In this document: piece after piece, positions 8,849-18,884 of the stretch
How positions within the stretch are numbered: the stretch's first letter is position 1
How the letters are laid out: each line of letters starts with the position of its first letter
Assembly: GCF_000012505.1 (NCBI RefSeq)
Contig: NC_007513.1
Span: 1,984,001-2,048,000 of the forward strand
DNA from: Synechococcus sp. CC9902
GTDB lineage: Bacteria > Cyanobacteriota > Cyanobacteriia > PCC-6307 > Cyanobiaceae
Reading direction: 5' to 3'
DNA: 64,000 bases
Position numbers and translations under genes: made by a program
Notes under the pieces: model-generated
What the model was told of the DNA's origin: nothing
The model's database searches: none
What the model saw: only the letters and a program-made list of their open reading frames with translations

Positions 8849-9463
8849 TTAGCGTCTGCTGAACTGATTGAGGTATGGAATCTCATCCATCAAGGCCTTC
8901 ACCTTGGGGCTGTTGTCGAGCAACTGCGATGTGGCATCCCAGCGCCCACTCAGCAGCATGTCTCTCGGGCCTGGATCAATGCTCACATCCCAGCGATCTT
9001 GATCCGAAGCAAGCGCCATCTCATCAAGATCAAGCGTCCAATGACGCGTTGCATCTTCCTCTACGGAAGCCTGAATCGCCAAAATTTGATCGGGCGATGC
9101 AGATGCACAGGGAATACCCAAGGCAAGACAATTGCCGAAGAAGATCTCCGCAAAACTGACACCAACAACGGCACGAATGCCCCATCGCATCAACGCCTGA
9201 GGCGCATGTTCCCGACTGGATCCGCAGCCAAAATTACCATTCACTATCAAGATTGAAGCGCCTTCAAAACGCCCTTGATCAAAGGGATGTTCGCCAGCCA
9301 ACTCAAGACGATCATCAGCAAAAACCTGATCGCCGAGGGCATCAAAACTGACACATTTCAGAAACCGAGCCGGAATGATCCGATCGGTATCAATATCCTC
9401 ACCTTGGATGATGAGAGCCGTTCCAGAAACATTCTGAACAGCACCATTCGGGAACGTAGACAT
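8849..9463 (-). CDS. leuD: 3-isopropylmalate dehydratase small subunit
   Basis: This is the small subunit of isopropylmalate isomerase in leucine biosynthesis. The segments IQGEDIDTDRIIPARFLK (about 18-35) and NFGCGSSREHAPQAL (about 80-94) are the LeuD swivel-domain signatures. The length of 204 residues is normal. The ATG at 9463 shares one base with the leuC stop, so leuC and leuD are translationally coupled, as expected for a heterodimer. Confidence 0.96.
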   Translation of the reverse strand: MSTFPNGAVQNVSGTALIIQGEDIDTDRIIPARFLKCVSFDALGDQVFADDRLELAGEHPFDQGRFEGASILIVNGNFGCGSSREHAPQALMRWGIRAVVGVSFAEIFFGNCLALGIPCASASPDQILAIQASVEEDATRHWTLDLDEMALASDQDRWDVSIDPGPRDMLLSGRWDATSQLLDNSPKVKALMDEIPYLNQFSRR

Positions 9464-10881
9464 CAAGACGCCGAGTGAAGAGCAAGGGTGCGGACATCAG
9501 TCACCCGACCATGGACAGCCGCTGCGACGACCATCGCCGGACTCATCAACAGGGTTCTGCCACTTGCTGATCCCTGCCTGCCCTTGAAATTGCGATTGCT
9601 AGAGCTGGCACTGATCTGCCGCCCCTCCAACCGATCTGGATTCATGGCCAAACACATGGAGCAGCCTGGTTCCCGCCATTCGAAACCAGCCTCGGAAAAC
9701 ACCTGATCCAAGCCTTCAGCTTCAGCCGCACGGGCCACCTGTTCGGAACCCGGCACGACGAAAGCCTTGACTCCTTTGGCTACCTGACGACCACGGGCGA
9801 CGGCTGCAGCGGCACGCAGGTCACTTAAACGACCATTGGTGCAACTACCGATGAAACACACGTCAATGGGGACACCAGCGATGGGGGTACCGGGATCGAG
9901 ATCCATGTACCGATAAGCCTCCTTCGCAATCGGACGCTCACCGGGATCAAGCATCGACAGGCTTGGGACGCACTCATCAATCCCCAATCCCTGACCCGGC
10001 GTAATGCCCCAAGTCACCGTTGGTGCAATCACCGTTGCATCGAAGACAACCTCGTCGTCCACCTCAGCAGCGGCATCCGTCGCAAGAGACAGCCACCAAT
10101 CGACCGCAGCATCCCAGGCCGCGCCGCTTGGAGCATGGGGCCGCCCCTTGAGGTAATCAAAGGTGGTTTGATCTGGATTCACATACCCACAACGCGCTCC
10201 GCCTTCGATGGCCATGTTGCAGAGCGTCATTCTCTCTTCCATCGACAACGCTTCGATTGCCGAACCCGCGAACTCATAGGCGTAACCAACCCCCCCTTTA
10301 ACGCCCAGCGTGCGGATCACATGAAGAACCAGATCTTTCGCCGAAACCCCAGCAGAAAGCTGTCCATTCACCAAAATTCGTCGAACCTTGAGTTTGTTCA
10401 TGGCCAAGCTCTGGCTGGCTAGAACGTCTCTCACCTGACTCGTACCGATCCCGAAGGCGATCGCTCCAAAGGCCCCATGGGTGGACGTATGGGAATCACC
10501 ACAGGCCACAGTCATTCCGGGCTGGGACAAGCCGAGCTCAGGCGCAATCACGTGAACAATGCCCTGTCGGCCACTGCCGATGCCATTCAAAACGATCCCG
10601 CTCTCGGCGCAGTTGCGTTCCAAGGTGCTGAGCATTTCCTCCGCCAAAGGATCGGCAAACGGACGCGCTTGAGAGGTAGTGGGAACAATGTGGTCCACCG
10701 TTGCCACAGTTCTTTCAGGGCAAGCAACTTTGAGCCCCTTGTCGCGCAGGCCAGAAAACGCCTGGGGACTGGTCACTTCGTGAATCAGATGGAGACCCAC
10801 GAACAGTTGTGTAGACCCCCCGGGCAAATCTGCCACCCGATGAAGGTCCCACACCTTGTCGTAGAGGGTGCCGGAACTCAA
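9463..10881 (-). CDS. leuC: 3-isopropylmalate dehydratase large subunit
   Basis: LeuC, an aconitase-family 4Fe-4S enzyme of 472 residues, isomerises 2- to 3-isopropylmalate with LeuD. It shows [20 protein letters not shown] (about 130-149), [15 protein letters not shown] with a cluster Cys (about 343), and the paired Cys of [13 protein letters not shown] (about 403-406). The start is a TTG at 10881 ([12 protein letters not shown]). The gene is 26 nt downstream of cinA and overlaps leuD by one base. Confidence 0.97.
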   Translation of the reverse strand: MSSGTLYDKVWDLHRVADLPGGSTQLFVGLHLIHEVTSPQAFSGLRDKGLKVACPERTVATVDHIVPTTSQARPFADPLAEEMLSTLERNCAESGIVLNGIGSGRQGIVHVIAPELGLSQPGMTVACGDSHTSTHGAFGAIAFGIGTSQVRDVLASQSLAMNKLKVRRILVNGQLSAGVSAKDLVLHVIRTLGVKGGVGYAYEFAGSAIEALSMEERMTLCNMAIEGGARCGYVNPDQTTFDYLKGRPHAPSGAAWDAAVDWWLSLATDAAAEVDDEVVFDATVIAPTVTWGITPGQGLGIDECVPSLSMLDPGERPIAKEAYRYMDLDPGTPIAGVPIDVCFIGSCTNGRLSDLRAAAAVARGRQVAKGVKAFVVPGSEQVARAAEAEGLDQVFSEAGFEWREPGCSMCLAMNPDRLEGRQISASSSNRNFKGRQGSASGRTLLMSPAMVVAAAVHGRVTDVRTLALHSAS

Positions 10882-10907
10882 CAGTGCTGCTGCAATGACT
10901 GACGACC

Positions 10908-12167
10908 TTACGACTGGGCCAGAAGACGCAACCGCAGACGATCAAGAGCACGAATCACGCTGAGCTGTTGCACAGCCGATCGACCTCGACGGGCGCCAAA
11001 TCGCTGCACCCACAGATCACAACCCTCTCGCCCGGCCAACGCCAAACAAACCATGCCAACAGGCTTCTCAATGGTTCCTCCCCCGGGGCCCGCCACACCA
11101 CTAATCGCGATGCCCCAGTCGCAATGAAACCGAGAGCGCAGCCCCTCTGCCATCGCCTTCACCACAGGCTCTGACACAGCACCATGCTCATCAAGCAGGG
11201 CCGCTGGAACTCCCAAAAGCTGTTGTTTCACCGCATTGCTGTAAGCAATCACGCCACCAGAAAAGACGGCCGATGAACCTGGTACCGCCGTAAGGGCAGC
11301 ACCGAGGGCACCCCCAGTACAGGATTCGGCAACAGCCAGGGTTTGCCCAGCCTCTCCGAGCAAACGCAACACCACCGCCGCCAAGGTGTCGTCATCACGG
11401 CCGTAACAGAACCGTCCTGTGCGCTGGAGCAACTGCTCCTCCATGGGATGCAGCACAGCCTCCGCTTGGCCGGGCGACGATCCTGAAGCAGTCAACCGCA
11501 ACGTCACATCCCCCAGCGCGGCATAGGGAGCCACGGTGGGATTTGCAGAGTCCAAGAGATCCCCCACCTGCTCTGCCAAATCAGACTCTCCAATTCCGGT
11601 GAAATGAAGCCTTCGACTCACAAACGCAGAGGGAGCGCCAGCGTTCTGACGTAGCCAAGGTTCCGCTGTCTCCACCCACATGCTCCGCATCTCAGAGGGA
11701 ACTCCCGGGAACGTGAGGATTGTGAAGTCGGGACAAGGGGACCAAATCATCCCGGGAGCAGACCCCAGAGAGTTGGGCAAAACGTCTGCACCAATCGGCA
11801 AGAAAGCCTGTGATCGATTACTGGCAGCCACGGCGCGTCCACCCGCTGACAACTTGGCCTGAATCTCTTCCCAGAGCTCTGGACGCTCTTCAAGGGGGGT
11901 GTCAAACGCCGCGGCCAAGGCAGCGGTAGTGAGGTCATCGGGAGTCGGCCCTAACCCTCCGGTTGTGATCAAAATTCGACACCGCCCAGCCGCCTCACGC
12001 ACAGCGCCCATCAGCCGTTCGGTGTTGTCGCCCACAACGGTCTGGCGAAAATGCGGGAGGCCTAAATCCGCCAGTCTCTGGGCAAGCCAACGGGCATTGC
12101 CATTGAGGATGTCGCCCAACAGCAGCTCCGTGCCCACACACAGAATTTCAACTCCGGTCTTAGCCAT
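10908..12167 (-). CDS. cinA: CinA family nicotinamide-nucleotide amidase
   Basis: This is a 419-residue two-domain CinA. The N-terminal MoCF_biosynth/COG1058 domain has [19 protein letters not shown] and [14 protein letters not shown]. The C-terminal amidase domain has [20 protein letters not shown] and [16 protein letters not shown]. Such proteins deamidate NMN in pyridine nucleotide salvage and hydrolyse ADP-ribose; the old name 'competence-damage inducible' is historical. The start overlaps the end of the wecA-like gene by 8 nt. It is the third gene of the glyA-to-leuD minus-strand series. Confidence 0.93.
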   Translation of the reverse strand: MAKTGVEILCVGTELLLGDILNGNARWLAQRLADLGLPHFRQTVVGDNTERLMGAVREAAGRCRILITTGGLGPTPDDLTTAALAAAFDTPLEERPELWEEIQAKLSAGGRAVAASNRSQAFLPIGADVLPNSLGSAPGMIWSPCPDFTILTFPGVPSEMRSMWVETAEPWLRQNAGAPSAFVSRRLHFTGIGESDLAEQVGDLLDSANPTVAPYAALGDVTLRLTASGSSPGQAEAVLHPMEEQLLQRTGRFCYGRDDDTLAAVVLRLLGEAGQTLAVAESCTGGALGAALTAVPGSSAVFSGGVIAYSNAVKQQLLGVPAALLDEHGAVSEPVVKAMAEGLRSRFHCDWGIAISGVAGPGGGTIEKPVGMVCLALAGREGCDLWVQRFGARRGRSAVQQLSVIRALDRLRLRLLAQS

Positions 12168-13338
12168 GGCGATCTCCGGGCTGTGTTGATCCCCCAGAAC
12201 AATCCTGGGGAGTTCTCTCTCGCAAAGCCTTTTCAGCCTGAAGTTGACGACGACTCACGACCACCGTGGCCACAAGAATTGCCGTCGCAAGAGCCAACCA
12301 GAGAAAACGCATTTCTGCATTCGCCACCACCAATGCGATGGATGCCAACCACTGCGTAAACACGTAAATCAGCAGAACAGTGCGTCGGTGACTGAATCCT
12401 GCCCGTAGCAAGCGGTGATGAAGATGACGGCGATCTGGATAAAACGGGGATCGGCCTTCCCGCAACCGCCCCATGATCACTGCCGACATGTCGGCTAGCG
12501 GCAAGGACAGAATCAGCAATGGCAACAACAAACTCACCGTGGTGAGGCCCTTCGCTGGGCCCACAATGCTGATGGAAGCGAGGGTGAAACCAAGAAAATA
12601 AGAGCCACCATCCCCCATAAAAATCCTGGCCGGATTGGAGTTGTGCCGCAAAAAGCCCAACGAGCATCCAGCCAATGCCGCCGCCAAGAAACCTGCTGCA
12701 ACTTGATGCAAAGAAAAGCTGACAGACACCAAGCCGATGGCCGCAATTCCAGCAACGCCTGCGGCAAGCCCATCCAAACCATCAAGCCAATTAATGGCAT
12801 TTGTGATGCCCACCAACCAAATCACCGTGGCCAACAAACTGAGGCCATCGGATAGATGAATCACTGATCCCGTGGAGCTAAGCCAGGGCAAGTCAATGGC
12901 GCCTATGCGAACTCCCTGGCTCCAGATCGCAGAGGCCACAAGGATTTGACCCGCCAAACGGGGCCATGGTGAGAGGGCATATAAATCGTCGGCCAAACCG
13001 ATCAGGAAGAAACAGAGTGAGCCAGCGAGGGTGCTCCAAATCAGCTGATCACGTTCGGGAGCCACAAGGCCAAAGCCTCCCAAGAGCCAAATGGCCGACA
13101 ACGACAAAACAAAACCGCTGACCATCGCGATCCCACCAACACGCACGATGGGCGTGCTGTGTTGCTTCCGAGCATCGGGCTGGTCGGTGAAGCCGAAGCG
13201 AAGACCGAGACGTCTTACGAGAGGAACCAACCCGATGGTGAATCCAGCTGCCACCAGAAAACTCACCGTGGCAACCACAATCGGGCTGGCTGGAAAGTTC
13301 ACTGAAGCTTCTGAGATGAAACGGCTCTCCGGATCCAA
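12160..13338 (-). CDS. WecA/MraY-family glycosyl-1-phosphate transferase
   Basis: This 392-residue, roughly 11-helix membrane enzyme transfers a sugar-1-phosphate to undecaprenyl phosphate. The motifs are [13 protein letters not shown] (about 55), [15 protein letters not shown] (about 185), [19 protein letters not shown] (about 237) and [10 protein letters not shown] (about 310). The HLHH-type loop and overall pattern favour the WecA/TagO group over MraY, so O-antigen or envelope polysaccharide priming is the likely role. The hydrophilic C-terminal tail is rich in Arg, Gly and Gln. The gene overlaps cinA by 8 nt. Confidence 0.85.
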   Translation of the reverse strand: MDPESRFISEASVNFPASPIVVATVSFLVAAGFTIGLVPLVRRLGLRFGFTDQPDARKQHSTPIVRVGGIAMVSGFVLSLSAIWLLGGFGLVAPERDQLIWSTLAGSLCFFLIGLADDLYALSPWPRLAGQILVASAIWSQGVRIGAIDLPWLSSTGSVIHLSDGLSLLATVIWLVGITNAINWLDGLDGLAAGVAGIAAIGLVSVSFSLHQVAAGFLAAALAGCSLGFLRHNSNPARIFMGDGGSYFLGFTLASISIVGPAKGLTTVSLLLPLLILSLPLADMSAVIMGRLREGRSPFYPDRRHLHHRLLRAGFSHRRTVLLIYVFTQWLASIALVVANAEMRFLWLALATAILVATVVVSRRQLQAEKALRERTPQDCSGGSTQPGDRHG

Positions 13339-13410
13339 CGAATTGCCCGAATCTTAGGGAGCTTCAACAGTGCACACCATCACGATTGGATGACGTCACA
13401 CCAACCCACG

Positions 13411-14700
13411 TCATACGAGCGCGGGCTCTTTGCTGTCGGCGTAAAGAGGGAAGCGGGAGCAAAGGATCGACACGCGCTCAAGACAGCGCTGACGAATCGC
13501 ATCGTCCTCAGGATGGTGCAAGCGGTCGGCAATCACATCCGCCACCTCCCTGAATGCATCGACATCAAAGCCGCGTGTGGTGAGTGCAGCGGTGCCTAGG
13601 CGGAGTCCACTCGTGACGAAAGGGGACTCTGGGTCAAAGGGCACGGTGTTCTTATTGGCCGTGATGTGCACATCACTCACGAGCAGGTCGGCCACCTTGC
13701 CGGTCATGCCGATCGAGCGTAAATCGAGCAACACAACGTGGTTATCGGTTCCGCCACTCACCACGTTGATCCCCCGGGAGATCAACTGCTCTGCTAAGGC
13801 TCCGGCGTTGGCCACCACCTGCTGGCTATAGGTTTTGAACGACGGTTGAAGCGCCTCACCAAAGGCAACAGCTTTGGCCGCGATCACGTGCTCCAACGGT
13901 CCCCCCTGCGTGCCTGGGAAGACGGCTTTGTCGAACTTCTTGGCGAACTCCGCATCCCGACACAGAATCAAACCACCCCTGGGCCCGCGCAAGGTTTTAT
14001 GGGTCGTGGTGGTCACGACATCGCAGTGAGGAACTGGGCTGGGGTGGACACCAGCTGCGACGAGTCCCGCGATGTGGGCCATATCAGCCAACAAAAAGGC
14101 TCCAACCTCATCGGCGATGGAGCGAAAAGCCGCGAAATCGATCGTGCGTGGATAAGCCGAGTAGCCGCACACGATCAGTTTTGGTTTGTGCTCGAGAGCA
14201 AGCTTCCGAATCGCCTCCATATCGAGACGCTGGGTTGTGGGATCAACGCCGTACTGAACAACGTTGAACCATTTGCCGCTCACGTTGACGGGCGACCCAT
14301 GGGTGAGGTGACCGCCATGGGAAAGATCAAGCCCCATGATCGTGTCGCCGGGCTTCAACAACGCCAGAAACACTGCGAAGTTGGCCTGCGCACCACTGTG
14401 CGGCTGGACATTGGCCCATGCAGCATCGAACAACTGCTTGGCGCGTTCAATCGCCAAGGTTTCGATGGCATCAACGTGCTCACAACCGCCGTAATAACGC
14501 TTGGCGGGTAGGCCCTCGGCATATTTGTTGGTGAGCACAGAACCCTGCGCTTGCATCACGGCCTGCGACGCAAAATTCTCGCTGGCGATGAGCTCAAGGT
14601 GTGTTTCCTGACGATGACGCTCCTGATCAATCAGACGGGAAATTTCGGGGTCAGCCGAAGCCAGACCTGCATTAATGGCCCGTTCGGAGACCTGGCTCAT
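13411..14700 (-). CDS. glyA: serine hydroxymethyltransferase
   Basis: GlyA interconverts serine and glycine while loading tetrahydrofolate. Of its 429 residues, [19 protein letters not shown] (about 37), YYGGCEHVD and [18 protein letters not shown] (about 230; His-Lys carries PLP) are diagnostic. The ATG at 14700 gives [13 protein letters not shown]. It begins the minus-strand series followed 72 nt later by the wecA-like gene. tRNA-Arg lies upstream and is separated by its own terminator. Confidence 0.98.
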   Translation of the reverse strand: MSQVSERAINAGLASADPEISRLIDQERHRQETHLELIASENFASQAVMQAQGSVLTNKYAEGLPAKRYYGGCEHVDAIETLAIERAKQLFDAAWANVQPHSGAQANFAVFLALLKPGDTIMGLDLSHGGHLTHGSPVNVSGKWFNVVQYGVDPTTQRLDMEAIRKLALEHKPKLIVCGYSAYPRTIDFAAFRSIADEVGAFLLADMAHIAGLVAAGVHPSPVPHCDVVTTTTHKTLRGPRGGLILCRDAEFAKKFDKAVFPGTQGGPLEHVIAAKAVAFGEALQPSFKTYSQQVVANAGALAEQLISRGINVVSGGTDNHVVLLDLRSIGMTGKVADLLVSDVHITANKNTVPFDPESPFVTSGLRLGTAALTTRGFDVDAFREVADVIADRLHHPEDDAIRQRCLERVSILCSRFPLYADSKEPALV

Positions 14701-14765
14701 GGGGAAAGGACATAACCGGTGAACTAATCGTAAGAAACGGTTCTTGGAACGGGATGGGCCAAAAC

Positions 14766-14793
14766 AAAAAAAAACTGCCTAATTGGCAGTTTT
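14766..14793 (-). terminator. rho-independent terminator of tRNA-Arg
   Basis: A perfect 9-bp stem (AAAACTGCC / GGCAGTTTT, loop of 5) at 14771-14793 is followed on the minus strand by an uninterrupted T run (14766-14774 as A on the plus strand). It sits just 5 nt beyond the 3' end of tRNA-Arg. The hairpin arms are themselves A/T-flanked, so it could also stop plus-strand transcription weakly. Confidence 0.85.
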
Positions 14794-14797
14794 CAAG

Positions 14798-14871
14798 CGC
14801 GCCTGGAGAGATTCGAACTCCCGACCCTCTGATCCGTAGTCAGATGCTCTAATCCGCTGAGCTACAAGCGC
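14798..14871 (-). tRNA. tRNA-Arg (ACG)
   Basis: On the minus strand the cloverleaf is complete. The acceptor is GCGCTTG / CAGGCGC (one G-T pair), the D-arm GCTC...GAGC, and the anticodon arm TCTGA-CTACGGA-TCAGA with anticodon ACG. The T-arm is GGGAG-TTCGAAT-CTCTC. The discriminator base is G and the CCA is not encoded. ACG (inosine at the wobble position) reads CGU, CGC and CGA. The gene is followed by a clear terminator. Confidence 0.97.
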
Positions 14872-14959
14872 TTGCGTGAATCCATGAGACTCCATCAAGG
14901 TACCGATCGTCAACTGGGGCGACGCCGAGCCAGGATCACAGCACGACCCTTTTAATGCG

Positions 14960-15205
14960 ATGCCGATCCGCTGGTATGGCCCTGCCAACCCTGAAGACCC
15001 GACTTATCGGCACTTTGAACGCATCGTCAACTTTTGTTTGCACGCTGGCGCATTTGCTGCAATCAATAGCGGTGCTTGGTTTTTCCAAGAAATGAAACAC
15101 CCGTTTCCTGAACCCTCTCTCAGTTGGATTACAGGGGTATGGGCTGGCGCTCTCGCCATTCAATTGGTGAGTGTGATTGCCAGGCGCCCAAGGGAGTCCG
15201 ATTAG
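14960..15205 (+). CDS. small two-helix membrane protein
   Basis: This is an 81-residue protein starting MPIRWYGPANPEDPTYRHF. Two hydrophobic helices (about 25-45 and 55-73) are separated by a short polar, Pro-rich loop, and the tail is basic (RRPRESD). The layout resembles the 2TM-domain proteins of cyanobacteria. The function is unknown. It is divergent from tRNA-Arg and is followed 30 nt later by the DUF3181-like gene, so the two may share a transcript. Confidence 0.7.
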   Translation: MPIRWYGPANPEDPTYRHFERIVNFCLHAGAFAAINSGAWFFQEMKHPFPEPSLSWITGVWAGALAIQLVSVIARRPRESD

Positions 15206-15235
15206 AGCCACCATGAGACAGCTCTGATCTGCGAC

Positions 15236-15523
15236 ATGTCTCTACCCGCATCTGACCTAAAAGATTTGCAAGCAGCTGTTGCTGATCGGCTGTACCTGCA
15301 GATCAACGGCTGGCACCTCTACCTCGGTGATGCCGGTCTTGCTGAGTCCCTTGCCATTGAATGCAGCGCCCTCATCAACCAAGGGGCCACTGTCGCAGCA
15401 CGACAAGCGATCGAAGCGGTAAAGGTTCCTGTGGCTGGCGGCGCTAGTCAGCTAACGCTGGCACGGCTAATGCCTCCGTCCCAACTCAGAGACCTTGAGG
15501 AGATCCTGGAGCCGTACTGCTAA
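15236..15523 (+). CDS. DUF3181-like protein
   Basis: This is a 95-residue soluble protein. It has a helical N-terminal half (DLKDLQAAVADRLYLQINGW, then HLYLGDAGLAESLAIEC) and ends DLEEILEPYC. The INGWHLYLGDAGLAE core matches my memory of the cyanobacterial DUF3181 family. No function has been established. The ATG at 15236 is the only sensible start. Neighbouring genes are also small conserved cyanobacterial proteins of unknown role. Confidence 0.7.
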   Translation: MSLPASDLKDLQAAVADRLYLQINGWHLYLGDAGLAESLAIECSALINQGATVAARQAIEAVKVPVAGGASQLTLARLMPPSQLRDLEEILEPYC

Positions 15524-15603
15524 CCGACAAAGCAGTTCGGATGGATGGCTTCATGCCTGTGGAAGGGAGATCCCATAAAGTCGCATGACGACAAGGGTCC
15601 TCC

Positions 15604-15864
15604 GTGCTGCTAATCGAGGTCACCAACGCACGCGAAGTTGTGCAGCAACGCATTGGGAAACTCGGCGCGCGACTGATTGGGAAAGTGGTCGATCCTGAAA
15701 AGCAAGTGGAAGAGGCTTTGATGCAGGAGATGGAAACAGCATTCAAGGAATTCGGAATCGAAGCCAAGATCTCCTCAGTCGCCAATGCGCAAACCATCGG
15801 CACAGGTCTGCTGGAACTTCCGATTCAAGTGAGAGGAACCAAAGAGGTGCATCGCGACGATTAA
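15604..15864 (+). CDS. conserved hypothetical protein
   Basis: This is an 86-residue protein starting at a GTG (15604). It has an amphipathic helix (NAREVVQQRIGKLGARLIGK), a second acidic helix with EEALMQEMETAFKEFG, and a C-terminal strand LLELPIQVRGTKEV. The even charge pattern and good codon use suggest a real gene. I do not recognise a named family. An ATG at 15584 is out of frame and cannot be the start. It is convergent with the DUF3352 gene, 42 nt away. Confidence 0.65.
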   Translation: MLLIEVTNAREVVQQRIGKLGARLIGKVVDPEKQVEEALMQEMETAFKEFGIEAKISSVANAQTIGTGLLELPIQVRGTKEVHRDD

Positions 15865-15906
15865 GCGAACCGAGGCTGCAAAAGCACTCGTTCAACCAGT
15901 GCCAGT

Positions 15907-17487
15907 TCAGCCAAGGTCAAGCCGCGCATGCAGGGGCAGCTTGGTGCCCACATCATCCTGTTGATCAACATCCGCCACAAGGCTGAGACCTTGGACTTGT
16001 CCTTTCAAGGATTGACCCGCAAGGGCCTGAATGAAGGCCCAGGGCTGCCATGCAGCAAGCAGAGTTTGGGTGGGTTCAGCTCCCAATAGAAGCGCATGGG
16101 ACGGACGACCGTCGCTGCTGATGGCCTGCCACTGCCTGAGCCTCGGCTGCAACCCGCGCGAGTCCTGACGATGCTTCAAGCCAGTGAGGGTCTCGCCCCA
16201 CCAATCCACTGATGCGGAACGAGCTTGGGCTACAGCCAACTGCGCCTCAAGGCCAGCCGTGCGACCACGCTGACGCACGAGGCGCGTCCAAACCGCAAGC
16301 TTTTCTCCATCACCATCCAACTCTGATCGCGATAGTCCTTGCTCTTGCAGCTGAGCATCCACAACAGCCTGCTGCGGCTGGTCACGGGATGTTGTTAGGA
16401 GCCAACCATCGGACTGATGTTGCCAAAGCAATGGCCCCTCATCGAGCTCCACAACGGTTGCGGCAGCCGCTTGCTCCTTTAGGTGGGATCGCAGCAGCGG
16501 TCCCAGCCACTGCGCCAAAGGGTGCTGGTCATCGGCATCCAGCAACCGAGATGGGTTCTGGAACTGAGCTAGCCAGAGAGCCCGACCACCGGCCGTGTCC
16601 GACAAATCTTTGAGGGGTTGCCATGGCTGTGGCGACAGTTTGTTGCGGAATGCAAGAACAGCATCCGCAGCCAACGTGGCTCCGTCCGGACGCAGTGAAG
16701 CCACCAACCCCGCCAGGTCGGAACGCTCGGTGAGTACCGCAGGGAGCTGCAACCATCGCTGCATGGCAGCAGGAGAAGCCGTTAAAACCGCAACTCCATC
16801 ACCCAGATCAGCCACGGTCTGCTGCAGCCGTTGATCCCCCAACTGATGTTGATCCTTGAGCTGGGAAACATCGAGAGATTGCTCGAGCACGCCGCGGCCC
16901 GAGGCCAGCAACAGGAGATCGTCATCGATCAGTGCGGTCGCTAGAGGCTGGGGATCGCGACCGATCAAGGCACCACGACCACTGATCACGCCGATGCCGC
17001 GATAGCTGCTGATCTGCAAATCGGTGCCAGCCAAACTTCGGGTTTGCCAGAAGCGCTGCAAAAAGCGGCGGGCTCCGTCGTTATCACGACTGGTGAGGGC
17101 GAGAACCCACCCAGGATCTGAAGCACCATCAAGCAGGGTCAGGCTGATTTCCGAGCCAATCCAAGGTGCGAGTTCTGCATCAAACTCAAGGCCAGCCAAG
17201 GCAAACGCACCATTGCGCCAGGCACGGGCTCCATCTCGGGCCGCACGTCGTTCAGAAGCAGGAGCCACAGCTTGGGCATAGGCGGGCAAACGCGAAGGAT
17301 CTGCCAGCCAATGCAACGCCAAAGCAGCATCACGGGGCACAAAGCGGGCTGATCGCGGCAATTGCAACGGCTGCTCCGCCAGATGAAGCGGGCTACGCCG
17401 ATCCATGGTCCAAATAAGACCCGTAGCTAGCAGCACTAGCGACAACAGGGCGGCACCAACCGCGGTAAGAAAGGAGCGGGCCTTCAT
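15907..17487 (-). CDS. DUF3352 family membrane-anchored protein
   Basis: From the ATG at 17487 (MKARSFLTAVGAALLS) this is a 526-residue protein with one N-terminal membrane anchor (about residues 6-26). A large periplasmic or lumenal domain follows. PRSARFVPRDAALALHWLAD and the repeated F-E/W-G-S-type blocks fit the cyanobacterial DUF3352 family of unknown function. The frame is open to 17559, but a longer start would run into the divergent rhodanese gene (ATG 17541), so I prefer 17487; the Met at 17523 is a second option. Confidence 0.78.
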   Translation of the reverse strand: MKARSFLTAVGAALLSLVLLATGLIWTMDRRSPLHLAEQPLQLPRSARFVPRDAALALHWLADPSRLPAYAQAVAPASERRAARDGARAWRNGAFALAGLEFDAELAPWIGSEISLTLLDGASDPGWVLALTSRDNDGARRFLQRFWQTRSLAGTDLQISSYRGIGVISGRGALIGRDPQPLATALIDDDLLLLASGRGVLEQSLDVSQLKDQHQLGDQRLQQTVADLGDGVAVLTASPAAMQRWLQLPAVLTERSDLAGLVASLRPDGATLAADAVLAFRNKLSPQPWQPLKDLSDTAGGRALWLAQFQNPSRLLDADDQHPLAQWLGPLLRSHLKEQAAAATVVELDEGPLLWQHQSDGWLLTTSRDQPQQAVVDAQLQEQGLSRSELDGDGEKLAVWTRLVRQRGRTAGLEAQLAVAQARSASVDWWGETLTGLKHRQDSRGLQPRLRQWQAISSDGRPSHALLLGAEPTQTLLAAWQPWAFIQALAGQSLKGQVQGLSLVADVDQQDDVGTKLPLHARLDLG

Positions 17488-17540
17488 GGGCCTGCGATCG
17501 CGAATCAACTCATCTTTGTCCATCACCGCAGAATGGCGCC

Positions 17541-17894
17541 ATGAGCCTTGTTCAACCACGTCCGATCAGCGCCCCTGACCTACAGCTTTGGCTTCAGGGA
17601 GATGCGCCTTCACCACAGGTTGTGGATGTGCGAGAAGCTCAAGAATTGATGATGGCCAAATTTCCCAACGACGTGCTGCACTTACCCCTAAGTGCGTCGT
17701 CTGAATGGATCGAAACACTGCAATCACGGCTTGCACCCGACCAACCCGTCGTGGTGCTTTGTCATGCCGGTGTGCGCAGCCATCACTTCGGTCTATGGCT
17801 CCTCGATCAAGCCTGGGGCCTAGAGGTTTGGAACCTAGAGGGGGGAATCGACGCCTGGAGCACCCAGGTGGATGACACCGTGCCCCGCTACTGA
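17541..17894 (+). CDS. single-domain rhodanese-like protein
   Basis: This is a 117-residue protein made of one rhodanese domain. VVDVREAQELMMAKFPNDV is the N-terminal part. VVLCHAGVRSHH carries the active-site Cys and loop (about residues 75-80), and WNLEGGIDAW is the C-terminal motif. It is likely a cytoplasmic sulfurtransferase or persulfide carrier; the physiological donor is unknown. Its TGA overlaps the hrcA ATG (TGATG), so the two are coupled. Confidence 0.9.
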   Translation: MSLVQPRPISAPDLQLWLQGDAPSPQVVDVREAQELMMAKFPNDVLHLPLSASSEWIETLQSRLAPDQPVVVLCHAGVRSHHFGLWLLDQAWGLEVWNLEGGIDAWSTQVDDTVPRY

Positions 17895-18868
17895 TGAAGC
17901 CCTTATCGCGTCGTCAAGAGCAAGTTCTACAGGCCACGGTGCATCACTACGTCGACACGATGGAGCCGGTGGGAAGCCGAACGCTGGTGCAACGCTTCTC
18001 GATGCCCGCCAGCTCAGCCACCATTCGCTCAGCGATGGGTGCCTTGGAACAACGTGGACTCCTCACCCAACCCCACACGTCCTCTGGCCGGATTCCAAGC
18101 GCCCTGGGATATCGCCATTACGTGGACTGCCTCCTTCCTGAACCTGCAGCCACCGTCTTGCACTTGGAGCGAGAGCTCACAGGACTCAGCCTTGGCTGGG
18201 CAGCCCTTGATGATCTGCTCCTGCAGCTCGCACGCCGACTGACTGATTTCACCGGTTTGATGAGCCTCATCACCCGACCAACGCGGACACAACCTCAGCT
18301 CGCAGCGATTCGACTCGTGCAAAGCGGCGAACGGTTGCTGGTCATGCTGGTGGAGAACAGTGGTCATGCCAGTCATCTGAACTTGCGGTTACCGCATGCA
18401 ACGAGCGATGAGCTGGACGCGATAGAACGCTGGGCCGAACAGCAATTACGAGGAGGAGCCCTGAACTGGGAGAAATTGCCCACCCAACTCCAACGGAGTG
18501 GGGATGTGCTGCGTCATGCCCTCGAACATCCATCGATCTCTGCCGAACCGACAACGCTGGTTCATGGTTTATCGCGACTGGTTGCCGAACCAGAATTCCA
18601 AAGCGCCCAAGATCTTGGCCCCTTGCTTCAGCTGATCGATGATGAACCCATGGCCCTGATTAGCCCTGGGGCTGAAGCGCGAGTGTTAATCGGCCAAGAG
18701 CATCCCCAATCAGCGCTGGAGGCGTGCTCAGTGGTGCAGGCTCCCTACCGATGTGGGCAAGAGGGGACAGGCCACATCGCTCTCATCGGACCCATGCGAA
18801 TGGCTTACGCCACGGCGTGTTCCGCTGTTGAACGTGTTGCCCGCCACCTAGAGCTACTGCTCAGCTAA
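17894..18868 (+). CDS. hrcA: heat-inducible transcription repressor HrcA
   Basis: HrcA represses chaperone genes by binding CIRCE inverted repeats. Of its 324 residues, the winged-helix region carries LSRRQEQVLQATVHHYVDTM and HTSSGRIPSALGYRHYVD (about 60-80). The GAF-like middle and the C-terminal GPMRMAYATACSAVERVA (about 300-317) complete the family pattern. I found no CIRCE element near this gene, so its targets lie elsewhere. It is coupled to the rhodanese gene by a one-base overlap. Confidence 0.95.
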   Translation: MKPLSRRQEQVLQATVHHYVDTMEPVGSRTLVQRFSMPASSATIRSAMGALEQRGLLTQPHTSSGRIPSALGYRHYVDCLLPEPAATVLHLERELTGLSLGWAALDDLLLQLARRLTDFTGLMSLITRPTRTQPQLAAIRLVQSGERLLVMLVENSGHASHLNLRLPHATSDELDAIERWAEQQLRGGALNWEKLPTQLQRSGDVLRHALEHPSISAEPTTLVHGLSRLVAEPEFQSAQDLGPLLQLIDDEPMALISPGAEARVLIGQEHPQSALEACSVVQAPYRCGQEGTGHIALIGPMRMAYATACSAVERVARHLELLLS

Positions 18869-18884
18869 CGGGCGACTTAACCAC

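Noticed and set aside
17894-18868. CIRCE operator near hrcA
   Set aside because: No TTAGCACTC-N9-GAGTGCTAA pattern was found around hrcA or elsewhere in the window.
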